From Leptospira vanthielii serovar Holland str. Waz Holland = ATCC 700522 (GTDB taxonomy: Bacteria > Spirochaetota > Leptospiria > Leptospirales > Leptospiraceae): a stretch of 64,000 bases of DNA. Location: positions 110,412 to 174,411 of the forward strand of contig NZ_AOGY02000007.1 of NCBI RefSeq assembly GCF_000332455.1, given 5' to 3'. This document shows, piece after piece, positions 37,404 to 46,511 of the stretch. Within the stretch, counting starts at the first letter, position 1. Each line of letters opens with the position of its first letter. A program made the position numbers and the translations under genes. Below the pieces are notes generated by a model, which did no database searches, had not been told where the DNA came from, and saw only the letters and a program-made list of their open reading frames with translations.

Positions 37404-37970
37404 TCAATTGAGAGACGGATCTTTTGTGTGGTCAACAAAGTATTTGTAAATTCCACCTTTGTTTCGAAGAGCTTCTCGCCAAACAACCTCAGATTCGTCT
37501 TCCCGAAAAACAATGGATTCATCCACTTGATCAGAAACTACCCAAGATAATCTTTCGAATTCGCTTTCCAATTGGCCGGAGGACCAACCTGCATAACCTT
37601 GCAAAACTCGAAACTGAATCTGATCAGAAGAAAGTACTTCAATCATAGTATCAAAACTTCTTGCCATATAAATCCCAGGCACAATTTCCACACCAGGATC
37701 TTCTGTTTGTTTACCATTGTGAATGATGGATACAAACATATTGTCTACTGGACCACCAGAAAACACTTGTTTGTTGGAATAGGCACTCTCTGGTAGATTT
37801 TTAATCAATGATTCCATTGTTTGGTCAGTGGGTTTATTTAAAACCAGACCAAAAGCACCGTCATCATCATGATCTACCATAAGGATGACGGTTTTATGAA
37901 AAAAATCCTGAATCACACTAGAATTGGAAATGAGTAACTTTCCGCGAGTTGAATCAGGAATTTGTGTCAT
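37404..37970 (-). CDS. YqgE/AlgH family protein
   Basis: The 188-aa protein is a full-length UPF0301 (YqgE/AlgH) member: RGKLLISNSSVIQDFFHKTVILMVDHDDDGAFGLVLNKPTDQT at the N-terminus, KQVFSGGPVDNMFVSIIHN in the middle, and QFRVLQGYAGWSSGQLESEFERLSWVV as the signature. The molecular function is unknown; AlgH affects alginate regulation in Pseudomonas. Its ATG overlaps the TAA of the Gfo/Idh gene, so they are translationally coupled. Confidence 0.95.
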   Translation of the reverse strand: MTQIPDSTRGKLLISNSSVIQDFFHKTVILMVDHDDDGAFGLVLNKPTDQTMESLIKNLPESAYSNKQVFSGGPVDNMFVSIIHNGKQTEDPGVEIVPGIYMARSFDTMIEVLSSDQIQFRVLQGYAGWSSGQLESEFERLSWVVSDQVDESIVFREDESEVVWREALRNKGGIYKYFVDHTKDPSLN

Positions 37971-38932
37971 TATTTTTTGCCGTGAATTTCTTCCAGGATT
38001 TTGTAAGCCACTTCTAATGTACTAATATCTGAATCACCTTTCACCATAGGTTCGGATTCTCCTTTAATACACTTAACAAAGTGTTCATGTTCCTGTTTGA
38101 GAGGATTGTCTTTATGAACAAAGATTTTTTCCACGATAGATTCTTGTCTGTATTTGATTTCGCCGGTTCCGAGTTGAGTGGTTGAACTTGCTTGTCTATG
38201 TAACTCAATCTCTTGGTTAGTAAAATCCAAAAATACATAAGAATCTTTTTGAGAGATATTGAGAGTTCTGATTTTTGCTTGAGAAGCACGGGAAGCATTG
38301 AGTGAAGCAACACATCCATTAGCAAAAGTAAGAACCACACTAGCAATATCCTCATGATTAGAAACAATCGAAGAACCAACTGCTTTTACTTCTTTTACTT
38401 CAGACTTTACCAAGTTCAAAACAATGTCAATGTCGTGGATCATCATATCCAAAACAACACCCACATCTGTGATGCGACTGTTATATGGTGCAATCCTTCT
38501 GGATTCAATGAGGAGTGGGTGTTCTGCAATTTTGCCCAATTCCAAAACGGCTCCATTGAATCTTTCCACGTGGCCCACTTGCAAAATTAGATTGTTTTGT
38601 TTTGCTAGTGTTACTAACTCTTTTGCTTCTTCCACAGTTTGTGAAATAGGTTTTTCCACCAAAACATGTTTCTTTTCAGTTAACGCTTGTTTTGCGATTT
38701 TATGATGAAGGAAAGTAGGTGCTGCAATGACAATAGCATCTGTTTCCTTTAACAATTCTTCCACTGTAGGAAACGCTTTTGTTTTGTGTTTCTCAGCAAT
38801 TTGAGTGGCACGTTCTAAGTTGGCATCAAATATCCCGATGAGTTCAGCATCAGAAAGCTGTTTGGCAACGTTTACGTGGTATTGGCCCATGTGGCCAGTA
38901 CCAATGACTCCGAGTCGGACTTTTTTCTCCAT
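37970..38932 (-). CDS. Gfo/Idh/MocA family oxidoreductase
   Basis: I start it at the ATG at 38932 (MEKKVRLGVIGTGHMGQYH), giving 320 aa. The NAD(P) Rossmann motif is GVIGTGHMG at residues 8-16, and the conserved EKP motif is in HVLVEKPISQTVEEA (about residues 90-105), where Lys is the catalytic base. The C-terminal domain shows GHVERFNGAVLELGK and DVGVVLDMMIHDIDIVLNL with the typical His. It is probably a sugar or inositol-type dehydrogenase, perhaps for a nucleotide sugar or lipid A sugar; the substrate is not readable. It lies 24 bp after dnaJ and seems to belong to the heat-shock transcript. Confidence 0.93.
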   Translation of the reverse strand: MEKKVRLGVIGTGHMGQYHVNVAKQLSDAELIGIFDANLERATQIAEKHKTKAFPTVEELLKETDAIVIAAPTFLHHKIAKQALTEKKHVLVEKPISQTVEEAKELVTLAKQNNLILQVGHVERFNGAVLELGKIAEHPLLIESRRIAPYNSRITDVGVVLDMMIHDIDIVLNLVKSEVKEVKAVGSSIVSNHEDIASVVLTFANGCVASLNASRASQAKIRTLNISQKDSYVFLDFTNQEIELHRQASSTTQLGTGEIKYRQESIVEKIFVHKDNPLKQEHEHFVKCIKGESEPMVKGDSDISTLEVAYKILEEIHGKK

Positions 38933-38956
38933 AGATGCTCTCAATACTCCAAAAGA

Positions 38957-40087
38957 TCAGCGGAAAAACAACTTCGATTTTCCGCCACTGCCCACCTTTT
39001 CTCCGGACTCGCGGGCAAATTCTTCCATTAATTCTTTCTGTTTTTTAGAAAGTTTCTTAGGAATTTCGACTTTGATGATTACGTGTTGGTCCCCTTTTCC
39101 GTAAGAACCAAGGTAAGGAATTCCATGTCCTTTCAAGCGGAAGATTTGTCCACTTTCAGTTCCTTCCGGAATTTTGAGTTGGATGGTTTTTCCATCAATG
39201 GAAGGGACTTCAATCTCTCCCCCAAGACAAGCCATGGACAATGAAATTGTTTTTTGAACAATTAGATCATTCCCTTGGCGTTCAAAGGTTGGGTGTTTTT
39301 TGATATGTGTTACCACATATAAATCCCCACTGGGACCACCGTTTGGCCCAGACTCTCCTTCTCCAGAAACTTTGAGTCGGCTTCCCGATTCAACACCTGC
39401 AGGAATTTTAATATGAATAGTTCGTCTTTTCTCTGTTAGGCCTTCACCCTTACAAGTTTTACAAGGATTGGAAATGACTTTTCCTTTTCCTTTACAACGT
39501 GGGCAAGTAGTTGTAACACTAAAAAAACCTTGTGTCCTTCTGACTTGTCCTGTTCCAGAACAATCGGGACATACCGTTGGTGAAGATCCTTTCGAGGCTC
39601 CCGATCCAGAACAATCCACACATGTTTCTAAACGTGGGATTTCAATTTTGTATTCTTTTCCGAGAGCGGCATCTTCTAAACTGACTTCTAAATTATAACG
39701 TAAATCCGATCCTCTTTGAGGACCGGACCTTCTTCCACCACCGCGGCCACCGCCACCACCACCTGCGCCTCCGAAAAATTCACTGAAGATATCACCGAAG
39801 TCTCCAAAGATATCAGAAAAGTCTGTATAAGCACCTTGTCCGTATCCTCCGCCAGCACCGGCATTTACGCCAGCCTTGCCGAACTGATCATACGCTGCAC
39901 GTTTTTGTGCATCACGTAACACTTCATAGGCTTCGGTAGCCTCTTTGAATTTTTCTTCCGCTTCTTTATCACCCTTATTTTTATCAGGGTGATATTTGAT
40001 GGCTAACTTACGATAGGCGCTCTTGATCTCATCATCAGAGGCACCTTTCGAAACGCCTAATACTTCGTAGTAACCACGGTCGCTCAT
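38957..40087 (-). CDS. dnaJ: Chaperone protein DnaJ
   Basis: The 376-aa Hsp40 stimulates DnaK ATPase activity and delivers unfolded clients. The J domain (1-70) carries HPD in [11 protein letters not shown]. It is followed by a Gly/Phe-rich linker (75-120, including a Gly/Arg run), four CxxCxGxG zinc repeats ([32 protein letters not shown]) and the C-terminal client-binding domains. All features of a type I DnaJ are present. It is 23 bp downstream of dnaK in the hrcA operon. Confidence 0.98.
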   Translation of the reverse strand: MSDRGYYEVLGVSKGASDDEIKSAYRKLAIKYHPDKNKGDKEAEEKFKEATEAYEVLRDAQKRAAYDQFGKAGVNAGAGGGYGQGAYTDFSDIFGDFGDIFSEFFGGAGGGGGGRGGGRRSGPQRGSDLRYNLEVSLEDAALGKEYKIEIPRLETCVDCSGSGASKGSSPTVCPDCSGTGQVRRTQGFFSVTTTCPRCKGKGKVISNPCKTCKGEGLTEKRRTIHIKIPAGVESGSRLKVSGEGESGPNGGPSGDLYVVTHIKKHPTFERQGNDLIVQKTISLSMACLGGEIEVPSIDGKTIQLKIPEGTESGQIFRLKGHGIPYLGSYGKGDQHVIIKVEIPKKLSKKQKELMEEFARESGEKVGSGGKSKLFFR

Positions 40088-40110
40088 AGTTTTACTTCTT
40101 TCTTCTCTAT

Positions 40111-42045
40111 TTATTTTTTGTCCTCATCGACTACGGTGTAATCCGCATCGACGACCTTTTCACCACCGGCAGAAGATTCACTTGCACCTTGACCTGCGTT
40201 TGCACTAGGATCCGCACCTGGAGCACCTGCTTCAGGGCCTGCTTGTGAATAAATCTTTTGACCAATTTGCATTGCCACTTCTTGGATGGAATCACGAGAA
40301 GCTTTCATACGTTCGACATCACCAGATTCCATTGCTTCACGGCCGCGTTTGATTTCGTCCTGAGCTCGTTGTTTTTCTGTTTCGTCGAGTTTGTCAGCAG
40401 ATTCTCCGATGGTTTTTTCTAATTGGTAAACAATGGCTTCCAATTCGTTTTTAGTATCAGCGGCTTCGCGAAGTTTTTTATCTTCTTCTGCGTGTGCTTC
40501 TGCATCCTTAACCATCTTTTTGATTTCTTCTTCAGACAATCCAGAAGAAGATTCAATACGAATCTTTTGTTCTTTTCCTGTTCCTAAGTCTTTTGCAGAT
40601 ACATGAACGATTCCGTTCGCATCAATATCAAAAGTTACTTCGACTTGAGGTACTCCTCTTGGCGCCGATGGAATTCCCACTAAGTCAAAACGACCGAGGG
40701 TTCTATTGGCACTTGCCATCTCACGTTCCCCTTGCAATACATGAACCGAAACTGTGGTTTGGCTATCCGCTGCAGTAGAGAACACTTGTGACTTTCTTGT
40801 AGGAATGGTTGTATTTCTTTCGATGAGTTTTGTCATCACACCACCCAAAGTTTCGATACCAAGTGAAAGTGGAGTTACATCGAGTAACAATACATCAGTG
40901 ACATCACCTGCAAGAACTCCCCCTTGGATCGCAGCACCTACTGCCACAACTTCGTCTGGGTTTACCGATTTGTTTGGTTCTTTACCGAAAATTTCTTTTA
41001 CAAGTGCTTGCACCGCAGGGATACGAATGGATCCACCCACAAGGATGACTTCATCAATTTCGCTCGCAGTAAGGCCGGCATCCTTCAATGCATTGATACA
41101 TGGAATGCGAGTTCTTTCTACAAGTGATCTTGTGATTTCATCAAACTTTGCTTTGGTGAGTGTCATATCCAAATGTTTTGGACCAGAAGCATCAGCTGTG
41201 ATGAACGGTAGATTGATTTGAGTGGAAGAGGTTCCAGACAACTCGATTTTAGCTTTTTCAGCAGCTTCTTTCAATCGTTGTACTGTGTTTTTATCTCCAG
41301 AGATATCAATCCCAGTTTGTTTTTTAAACTCATCAATCATCCACTGCATCACAACGTTATCAAAGTCGTCACCACCAAGATGAGTGTCCCCATTTGTGGA
41401 TTTTACTTCAAATACACCGTCGCCAAGCTCAAGGATAGAAACGTCAAATGTTCCACCACCTAAGTCGTATACGGCGATTTTGGCACTGGTTTTTTTCTTA
41501 TCAAAACCGTAAGCAAGAGCCGCAGCCGTTGGTTCGTTAATGATTCGTTCTACTTCAAGACCCGCAATTCGACCTGCATCTTTTGTTGCTTGTCTTTGTT
41601 CGTCATTAAAGTAGGCAGGGACAGTCACCACTGCTTTTTTTACTTCATAACCAAGAAAGTCCTCTGCAGTTTTTTTCATTTTTTGGAGAACACGAGCCGC
41701 AATCTCTTGTGGAGTGAATTCACCAGAAACAGTTTCAAATTTCACACCGTCATTTCCAGCACGGATCACTTTGTAAGACACCATCTTGGATTCGTCACCA
41801 GCTTCGTTAAAACGACGACCGATAAAACGTTTCGCCGAACGAATTGTATTAACTGCATTCGTAATTGCCTGGTTCTTTGCGAACTGACCCACAATGGTTT
41901 CACCCTTTGCGGTAAAGGCAACAATCGAAGGAGTGGTTCTTGCCCCTTCTGAGTTTTGAATGACAACAGGGTCTCCACCTTCCATAACCGCCACACAAGA
42001 GTTAGTGGTTCCTAAATCGATACCTATAATTTTTTCCTTAGACAT
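40111..42045 (-). CDS. dnaK: Chaperone protein DnaK (Hsp70)
   Basis: The 644-aa Hsp70 has the full nucleotide-binding domain ([17 protein letters not shown] at residues 8-24, [28 protein letters not shown]) and substrate-binding domain ([23 protein letters not shown]). The C-terminal lid ends in an Ala/Gly-rich tail and [12 protein letters not shown], close to the consensus bacterial end EEVKD-like peptide. Length and motifs are normal. Transcription should come from the CIRCE-controlled promoter upstream of hrcA. It sits 22 bp downstream of grpE. Confidence 0.99.
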   Translation of the reverse strand: MSKEKIIGIDLGTTNSCVAVMEGGDPVVIQNSEGARTTPSIVAFTAKGETIVGQFAKNQAITNAVNTIRSAKRFIGRRFNEAGDESKMVSYKVIRAGNDGVKFETVSGEFTPQEIAARVLQKMKKTAEDFLGYEVKKAVVTVPAYFNDEQRQATKDAGRIAGLEVERIINEPTAAALAYGFDKKKTSAKIAVYDLGGGTFDVSILELGDGVFEVKSTNGDTHLGGDDFDNVVMQWMIDEFKKQTGIDISGDKNTVQRLKEAAEKAKIELSGTSSTQINLPFITADASGPKHLDMTLTKAKFDEITRSLVERTRIPCINALKDAGLTASEIDEVILVGGSIRIPAVQALVKEIFGKEPNKSVNPDEVVAVGAAIQGGVLAGDVTDVLLLDVTPLSLGIETLGGVMTKLIERNTTIPTRKSQVFSTAADSQTTVSVHVLQGEREMASANRTLGRFDLVGIPSAPRGVPQVEVTFDIDANGIVHVSAKDLGTGKEQKIRIESSSGLSEEEIKKMVKDAEAHAEEDKKLREAADTKNELEAIVYQLEKTIGESADKLDETEKQRAQDEIKRGREAMESGDVERMKASRDSIQEVAMQIGQKIYSQAGPEAGAPGADPSANAGQGASESSAGGEKVVDADYTVVDEDKK

Positions 42046-42067
42046 AATCTTCTCCTTCTTACTTATA

Positions 42068-42640
42068 TTAACTTTGTGGTTTTCCCACTTTTACACGTGC
42101 AGGTCGAATGGACTGTTTGTTCTCACCTTCTTCATGGTAAAAACCAGCTTGGTAAGTTTCCACAACTGTCTCTTCGGTAAACTCTGCACTTTCTTCGGAA
42201 GCAATTGCTTCCATGAGCATTGGATCAAACGGCATTCCTTTCGGATCTAATCGTTTGATTCCTTCTTTTTCCAATACGGAATAAAATTCCTTTTGAACCA
42301 TCTTGATCCCTTCGACAAATGCTACGACTTCCGGAGTTTGGTTAGGAACGTTGGATACTCGCTCCAAGTTGTCTAAAGCACCTGTTAGGCCTTCCGCAAA
42401 CTTTTTAATGGATTCTTTTCTTGCATTTAACAAGTCATTCGCAGTTCGACGTTTGTAGTTTTGAAACTCCGCACGTTCCCTTAGCCAAGAATCTTTTAAA
42501 GTCTCGATTTCTTTTTTAGCGTTATCGAGTTCTTTCTCGGCACCTTCTACTGCTTGTTCAATGGCTTCATCCGTAATGGCCTGTCCTTCTTCGACTGACA
42601 CATTTTGTTCATCCACGGACCCGTTTGTTTCTTCTGCCAT
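42068..42640 (-). CDS. grpE: Nucleotide exchange factor GrpE
   Basis: The 190-aa protein has an acidic N-terminal tail, a long coiled coil (about 30-95, with [22 protein letters not shown]) and the C-terminal beta domain with [33 protein letters not shown] and the closing RPARVKVGK, the GrpE signature. GrpE releases ADP from DnaK. It lies 11 bp after hrcA and before dnaK, as in many bacteria. Confidence 0.98.
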   Translation of the reverse strand: MAEETNGSVDEQNVSVEEGQAITDEAIEQAVEGAEKELDNAKKEIETLKDSWLRERAEFQNYKRRTANDLLNARKESIKKFAEGLTGALDNLERVSNVPNQTPEVVAFVEGIKMVQKEFYSVLEKEGIKRLDPKGMPFDPMLMEAIASEESAEFTEETVVETYQAGFYHEEGENKQSIRPARVKVGKPQS

Positions 42641-42651
42641 TTTTCCTCCTA

Positions 42652-43683
42652 CTATCTACTCAATTTCGTTATCATTTCTGAAACTAACTTTGAGGTGAAT
42701 TCAATCAAAGGTAATGCTTTGTTGTAATTCATCCTCTGAGGACCAATGATTCCCATGGAACCAATCCTCTTTTCACCCATACGGTAATTTGTTGTTATGA
42801 TGGTCACACCACCTAACTTCTCGTTACCGTCTTTTCCAATAATGGTATAAACACCATCTATCGGAACATAATCGCTAAAAAACTCTTTGAGGAACTGCTT
42901 TTCATCAAAGAGATGCAGGATGTTTTCTAATTGTTCCTCTTCATCCTTAAAGTTTTCATATAAGTTTTTCAATCCATCGATATATAAATTATCAACAGAT
43001 AAACTGTCTGACCCCATTGCTCTTGCAATCGAAGGCGCAAATAAAGAAAATCCTTCTGGACCTTCCTTTTTTATCATCATCTGAGGAATCAGATTACTTT
43101 GAATTTCATGAACATCAAAACCTTTGACGTTATCATTCAAATATCTTGAAATTTGGTACAGAGTCTCTTGTGAGATGTGATAATCGAAAAAAATATTTCG
43201 ATTGAGCACTGTTCCTGACCGCATAACAAGTATCATAAGAACCTCTCCACCATTTACATGGATGAGTTCAATATGTTTGAGTGTGTCAAGTGACCCTTCC
43301 GGACCGAGAACCACACTCGCAGATTGCGAAAGGGAAGCCAATACTTTGGATGTGGCGATGAGCACTTGGTCCAATCGAAATTGCATCCTAAGATACTCTT
43401 CCTGGATCCTTTGTTTCTCTCGCATGGTAAGCTCAAAAAGAGTTACCAAACTATCCACATACAGCCGATACCCCCGTTCTGTCGGAACCCGACCGCCCGA
43501 GGTATGGCGTGCCACTATAAAACCCATCTCCTCTAGTTCTGCCAGGCAGGACCGAATGGTAGCGGGTGAGACTCCGATATCGTATTTTTCAGAAAGGGTT
43601 TTGGATCCGACCGGTTTGTTGTCCGATACAAATTCCTCAACCAAAGCTTTCAAAATAGAACGATGTCTAGGCGAAAGATCCAT
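42652..43683 (-). CDS. hrcA: Heat-inducible transcription repressor HrcA
   Basis: The 343-aa protein has an N-terminal winged helix (1-75: HRSILKALVEEFVSDNKPVGSKTLSEKYDIGVSPATIRSCLAELEEMGF), the region HTSGGRVPTERGYRLYVDSL that defines HrcA, a GAF-like middle and the end GSMGIIGPQRMNYNKALPLI. HrcA binds CIRCE and represses the operon until GroEL is titrated by unfolded protein. A perfect CIRCE lies 20 bp upstream of its ATG, so the operon is autoregulated. AAGGAT serves as ribosome-binding site. Confidence 0.98.
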   Translation of the reverse strand: MDLSPRHRSILKALVEEFVSDNKPVGSKTLSEKYDIGVSPATIRSCLAELEEMGFIVARHTSGGRVPTERGYRLYVDSLVTLFELTMREKQRIQEEYLRMQFRLDQVLIATSKVLASLSQSASVVLGPEGSLDTLKHIELIHVNGGEVLMILVMRSGTVLNRNIFFDYHISQETLYQISRYLNDNVKGFDVHEIQSNLIPQMMIKKEGPEGFSLFAPSIARAMGSDSLSVDNLYIDGLKNLYENFKDEEEQLENILHLFDEKQFLKEFFSDYVPIDGVYTIIGKDGNEKLGGVTIITTNYRMGEKRIGSMGIIGPQRMNYNKALPLIEFTSKLVSEMITKLSR

Positions 43684-43702
43684 ATCCTTCTTGGCACTTC
43701 CT

Positions 43703-43729
43703 TTAGCACTCTGATGATTAGAGTGCTAA
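43703..43729 (-). promoter_or_regulatory. CIRCE operator of the hrcA-grpE-dnaK-dnaJ operon
   Basis: TTAGCACTC, a 9-bp spacer and GAGTGCTAA match the CIRCE consensus perfectly. It is located between the promoter and the hrcA start. Confidence 0.98.
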
Positions 43730-43740
43730 TCTATGCTTAA

Positions 43741-43769
43741 AGTTTACGGATTTGGTATTTTTTCGTCAA
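43741..43769 (-). promoter_or_regulatory. Sigma-70-type promoter of the hrcA operon
   Basis: On the minus strand TTGACG (43769-43764), a 17-bp spacer and TAAACT (43746-43741) form a good promoter. The CIRCE begins about 12 bp downstream of the -10, so HrcA would block initiation or early elongation. Confidence 0.75.
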
Positions 43770-43792
43770 GCAGGAAGAAGGTTGGAGCCTGG

Positions 43793-43827
43793 AATTTTAG
43801 CAGAGTTTCTAAGAATCTGCTAAAATT
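43793..43827 (-). terminator. Inverted repeat after the diguanylate cyclase gene
   Basis: AATTTTAGCAGA and TCTGCTAAAATT are perfect 12-bp arms around an 11-base loop, 3 bp beyond the stop at 43831. The stem contains its own T-rich arm; it probably ends transcription of the minus-strand gene before the hrcA promoter. Confidence 0.6.
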
Positions 43828-43830
43828 ATG

Positions 43831-44748
43831 TCACACAGGATAAACTTGGATCTGATTCCGACCATGATTTTTGGCTTGGTAGAGAGCGATGTCCGCCAAC
43901 TTCAAAATCTCTTCTGGTTTTTGGATGGGGTGCACCTTTGTAAAACCTATGCTTAGCGTGATATTAAGGTAATAATTATCAAAAATGAAAAATCTGTGGT
44001 TTGCCACTGATTCTCGCAAACGGTCAAGAACGATGGTGGCTCCTGCCGTCGTTGTGTCAGGTAGGATACAACCAAACTCTTCTCCCCCAATCCTGCCGAT
44101 CGTGTCCTCTTCCCGGAGGCAATCCACAAAGATATTGGCCATTTTTTTCAAAACCAAATCCCCGATGTCGTGGCCATAGGTATCGTTGATGACTTTAAAA
44201 TGATCGATGTCGAGGACTGCAAGAACCGATTCGCGGTTGCGGCGTTTGACTGTTGCGACAGTTTTTTGTAAACTTTCAGAAAAGGAACGTCGGTTCGGTA
44301 ACATGGTGAGTTCATCCATGTAAGCCAATCGTTTCAAACTATTGATAAGAACATTCTTTTGTTCTTCTAATCTTCTGCGTTCACGCACATCACGAATGAT
44401 CGCAGCATAGAACATTTGATTTTCATTATGGATAGTAAAAGCCCGAATTTCCACAGGAATGGTACCTTTTGGTTTTGTGACAAGTTCCAATTCTTTTAAA
44501 AACCCAGCAATATAATGGGAATCTTTGGAACTAACAAAGGTTTCTATGGAATTTTGTTCCCCCTTCTCATTCGGAGGAAAAAGAAAAGAAAACGTTTTTT
44601 GGTCTAATTCATCTTTCGAAAAACCAGTTAACGACTGCAAGGCTAAGTTACTAAAAAGTATTTTACTATTAGTATCTAAAACAACGATGGCATCGATGGA
44701 TTGGGAAACAATTTCTCTAGCAAACACATTTGTATTAATCTCATTCAT
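43831..44748 (-). CDS. PAS-GGDEF diguanylate cyclase
   Basis: The protein makes cyclic di-GMP from two GTP. I use the ATG at 44748 (MNEINTNVFARE), which overlaps the previous stop; an ATG at 44766 is also possible. Residues about 10-125 form a PAS domain (IVSQSIDAIVVLDTNSKILFSN, ending YAAIIRDVRERR) and residues 140-305 a GGDEF domain (DELTMLPNRRSFSESL, AVLDIDHFKVINDTYGHDIGD). The active-site loop is GGEEF, preceded at five residues by RxxD (REED), the product-inhibition I-site, so the enzyme should be active and feedback-inhibited. There is no membrane segment. It overlaps the GH172-like gene upstream, suggesting a shared transcript. Confidence 0.95.
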   Translation of the reverse strand: MNEINTNVFAREIVSQSIDAIVVLDTNSKILFSNLALQSLTGFSKDELDQKTFSFLFPPNEKGEQNSIETFVSSKDSHYIAGFLKELELVTKPKGTIPVEIRAFTIHNENQMFYAAIIRDVRERRRLEEQKNVLINSLKRLAYMDELTMLPNRRSFSESLQKTVATVKRRNRESVLAVLDIDHFKVINDTYGHDIGDLVLKKMANIFVDCLREEDTIGRIGGEEFGCILPDTTTAGATIVLDRLRESVANHRFFIFDNYYLNITLSIGFTKVHPIQKPEEILKLADIALYQAKNHGRNQIQVYPV

Positions 44749-45982
44749 TTCCCCAAATTTCCCCATTACCTTTTTCGCTTCGGAATGAATCCCGCCACTT
44801 ATGGATGTGACGAAAATTTATTTCCGGTTTGTTTGTACGGAATTCTTTTTTCGGCAAAACCTTCATTGGTTTTGAATTCAGACTCTGATACCAATAAGCA
44901 ACAGAGGTTAAATCTAAGGTCAAGGAATTTGCATGACCGTGCTCTAAAAGGAATAGGAAATTTCTTTCAAACCTTATGGGGGATTCCACCCAAAATCGAT
45001 ACAAATGAGTTCTACCAAGCCATCCTACAGATTCAGAAACTCGTGGATATCCGAAGTATGGATGCATAAAGATTTCTTTTGGTGACCAAGCTGTGTTAAA
45101 AACATCTTCGGTTCCTGTTCCTTTTAGGTTGGCTTCTGTTTGGTTCCCATCAATGAAAATCAAATCATCCCCTTCCCCATACCAAAGAGGAGTGGGAGAA
45201 TCTACATACAAATTGAGTCCGATGAATTGGCCTTTGCCTTCTGTTTCGAGAACTGTGAAGAAATTTTCTTTTTTATAAACTGTCTTTTCTGTTTCTCCAA
45301 GAAGGGCCCATTCATTTTCCTTCCCATTTGCCGTGTTAGGTTGGGTGGTGCTTCGATTCCACTCTGCATGGAAACGTAAATTAGAACCTAGAGGTTCTTT
45401 CCATTCTTCATAATCGATATAAAAATAAAAATTACTGATATCTTCCTCAGATTCATTTTCAATTTCAATTTTTGCTCCTGTTTCAAAGGGCATCGGAAAG
45501 TAAGAATTCATCGACTTTCCTTTTTTGGGAGCCGCTACGAGAGGAGCCGAATTTAAAATGTATTCTTCGCCCCAACCTTGACCAAAAAATTCACCTAACG
45601 GAACTTCTACGGAAGGATATTTGTGGTTGTCCCAATAGATACGAATGACTGCATTTTTACGAGCCATTACATCTTTACTCGCAAGTGTCATCCAAATATG
45701 TTTGATGACCCCTCTGGTTTTAATCTCAGCGATTGTGATCGTTTTCTTTTTTGGAATTTTAATAAAATCATCGTTCCCATTGGTAGGATCTGCACTGGAA
45801 ACCCTTTGGTTGCGATAGGTTTTATCCTTCCAAATCGACGATTCCCATCCATCAGCAAACAATACATTGGTGGAAATAAAAATGGCAAATCCAAGAAAAT
45901 AAAAAAAGAAATAACTCACCAAAACTGAAATCTTTTCCTTCCGCCTTGGTTTTGTGAATGATTTAGAATACTTAAAATACAT
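44741..45982 (-). CDS. DUF2961 / glycoside hydrolase family 172-like protein, exported
   Basis: The 413-aa protein starts with a basic segment and one hydrophobic helix (about 18-45, VSYFFFYFLGFAIFISTNVLFADG), acting as signal or anchor. The rest is a DUF2961 domain (SSADPTNGNDDFIKI near the N-terminus; GVIKHIWMTLAS; RIYWDNHKYPSVEVPLGEFFGQGWG; WYGEGDDLIFIDG; GTGTEDVFNTAWSP; YRFWVESPIRFERN). This family is now GH172, with known difructose-anhydride and arabinofuranosidase members that act through paired Glu residues; candidates here are in GEFFG, GEGDD and GTGTED. The substrate is unknown. It is translationally coupled to a diguanylate cyclase. Confidence 0.88.
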   Translation of the reverse strand: MYFKYSKSFTKPRRKEKISVLVSYFFFYFLGFAIFISTNVLFADGWESSIWKDKTYRNQRVSSADPTNGNDDFIKIPKKKTITIAEIKTRGVIKHIWMTLASKDVMARKNAVIRIYWDNHKYPSVEVPLGEFFGQGWGEEYILNSAPLVAAPKKGKSMNSYFPMPFETGAKIEIENESEEDISNFYFYIDYEEWKEPLGSNLRFHAEWNRSTTQPNTANGKENEWALLGETEKTVYKKENFFTVLETEGKGQFIGLNLYVDSPTPLWYGEGDDLIFIDGNQTEANLKGTGTEDVFNTAWSPKEIFMHPYFGYPRVSESVGWLGRTHLYRFWVESPIRFERNFLFLLEHGHANSLTLDLTSVAYWYQSLNSKPMKVLPKKEFRTNKPEINFRHIHKWRDSFRSEKGNGEIWGNE

Positions 45983-45999
45983 AGATATTATTTTCTGAA

Positions 46000-46473
46000 C
46001 TATTTGAAACGTTTCACTAGTCCGAGGAAAATTCCTGCTTGGACAAGTGATTGTAAAAAGATTTCAAATACCACATACAAGTGGATGGAAATTGATACTT
46101 CTGGAATTAAGAATACCATCCCTTCCAAACTTCCCACAGCAGGAGAGATGGCAGCAAGCCCACCAAGGACAGTTCTCATCCAAACCAAAACAAACATTTG
46201 TTTGCCGAAGGACTGCGTACAAAACCAGTCCCAGATCACAATGATAAAACTCACCATTAGGATTGCCTGCATTATTAAAGCAGGAAATAACCAAGTCATT
46301 GCTCTTGACCAAGCGGCACCATCGTTTGCTGTGATGAGAAACAATGGGAAAACGGCACTGTCCCCTTCATAATAATCCTTCATCACCAACTGGAAGTAGG
46401 GAATCGAAACCAGGAGATAAGCGGAAAGATGGCTGAAAATAAACTGAATTGTGATTTTAATCTTCGGATTCAT
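46000..46473 (-). CDS. Hypothetical four-helix membrane protein
   Basis: The protein (157 aa from the ATG at 46473, MNPKIKITIQF; a TTG at 46488 would add five residues) has four hydrophobic helices at about 7-30, 50-80, 90-110 and 125-150 and short loops. I recognise no family. It lies 17 bp upstream of the GH172-like gene on the same strand, so it may be the first gene of a three-gene transcript with that protein and the diguanylate cyclase. It is divergent from glnD with only 38 bp between starts. Confidence 0.72.
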   Translation of the reverse strand: MNPKIKITIQFIFSHLSAYLLVSIPYFQLVMKDYYEGDSAVFPLFLITANDGAAWSRAMTWLFPALIMQAILMVSFIIVIWDWFCTQSFGKQMFVLVWMRTVLGGLAAISPAVGSLEGMVFLIPEVSISIHLYVVFEIFLQSLVQAGIFLGLVKRFK

Positions 46474-46511
46474 GTTAAAGTTGTCCAATTAGGTAGGAGA
46501 TCCATCTTAAC

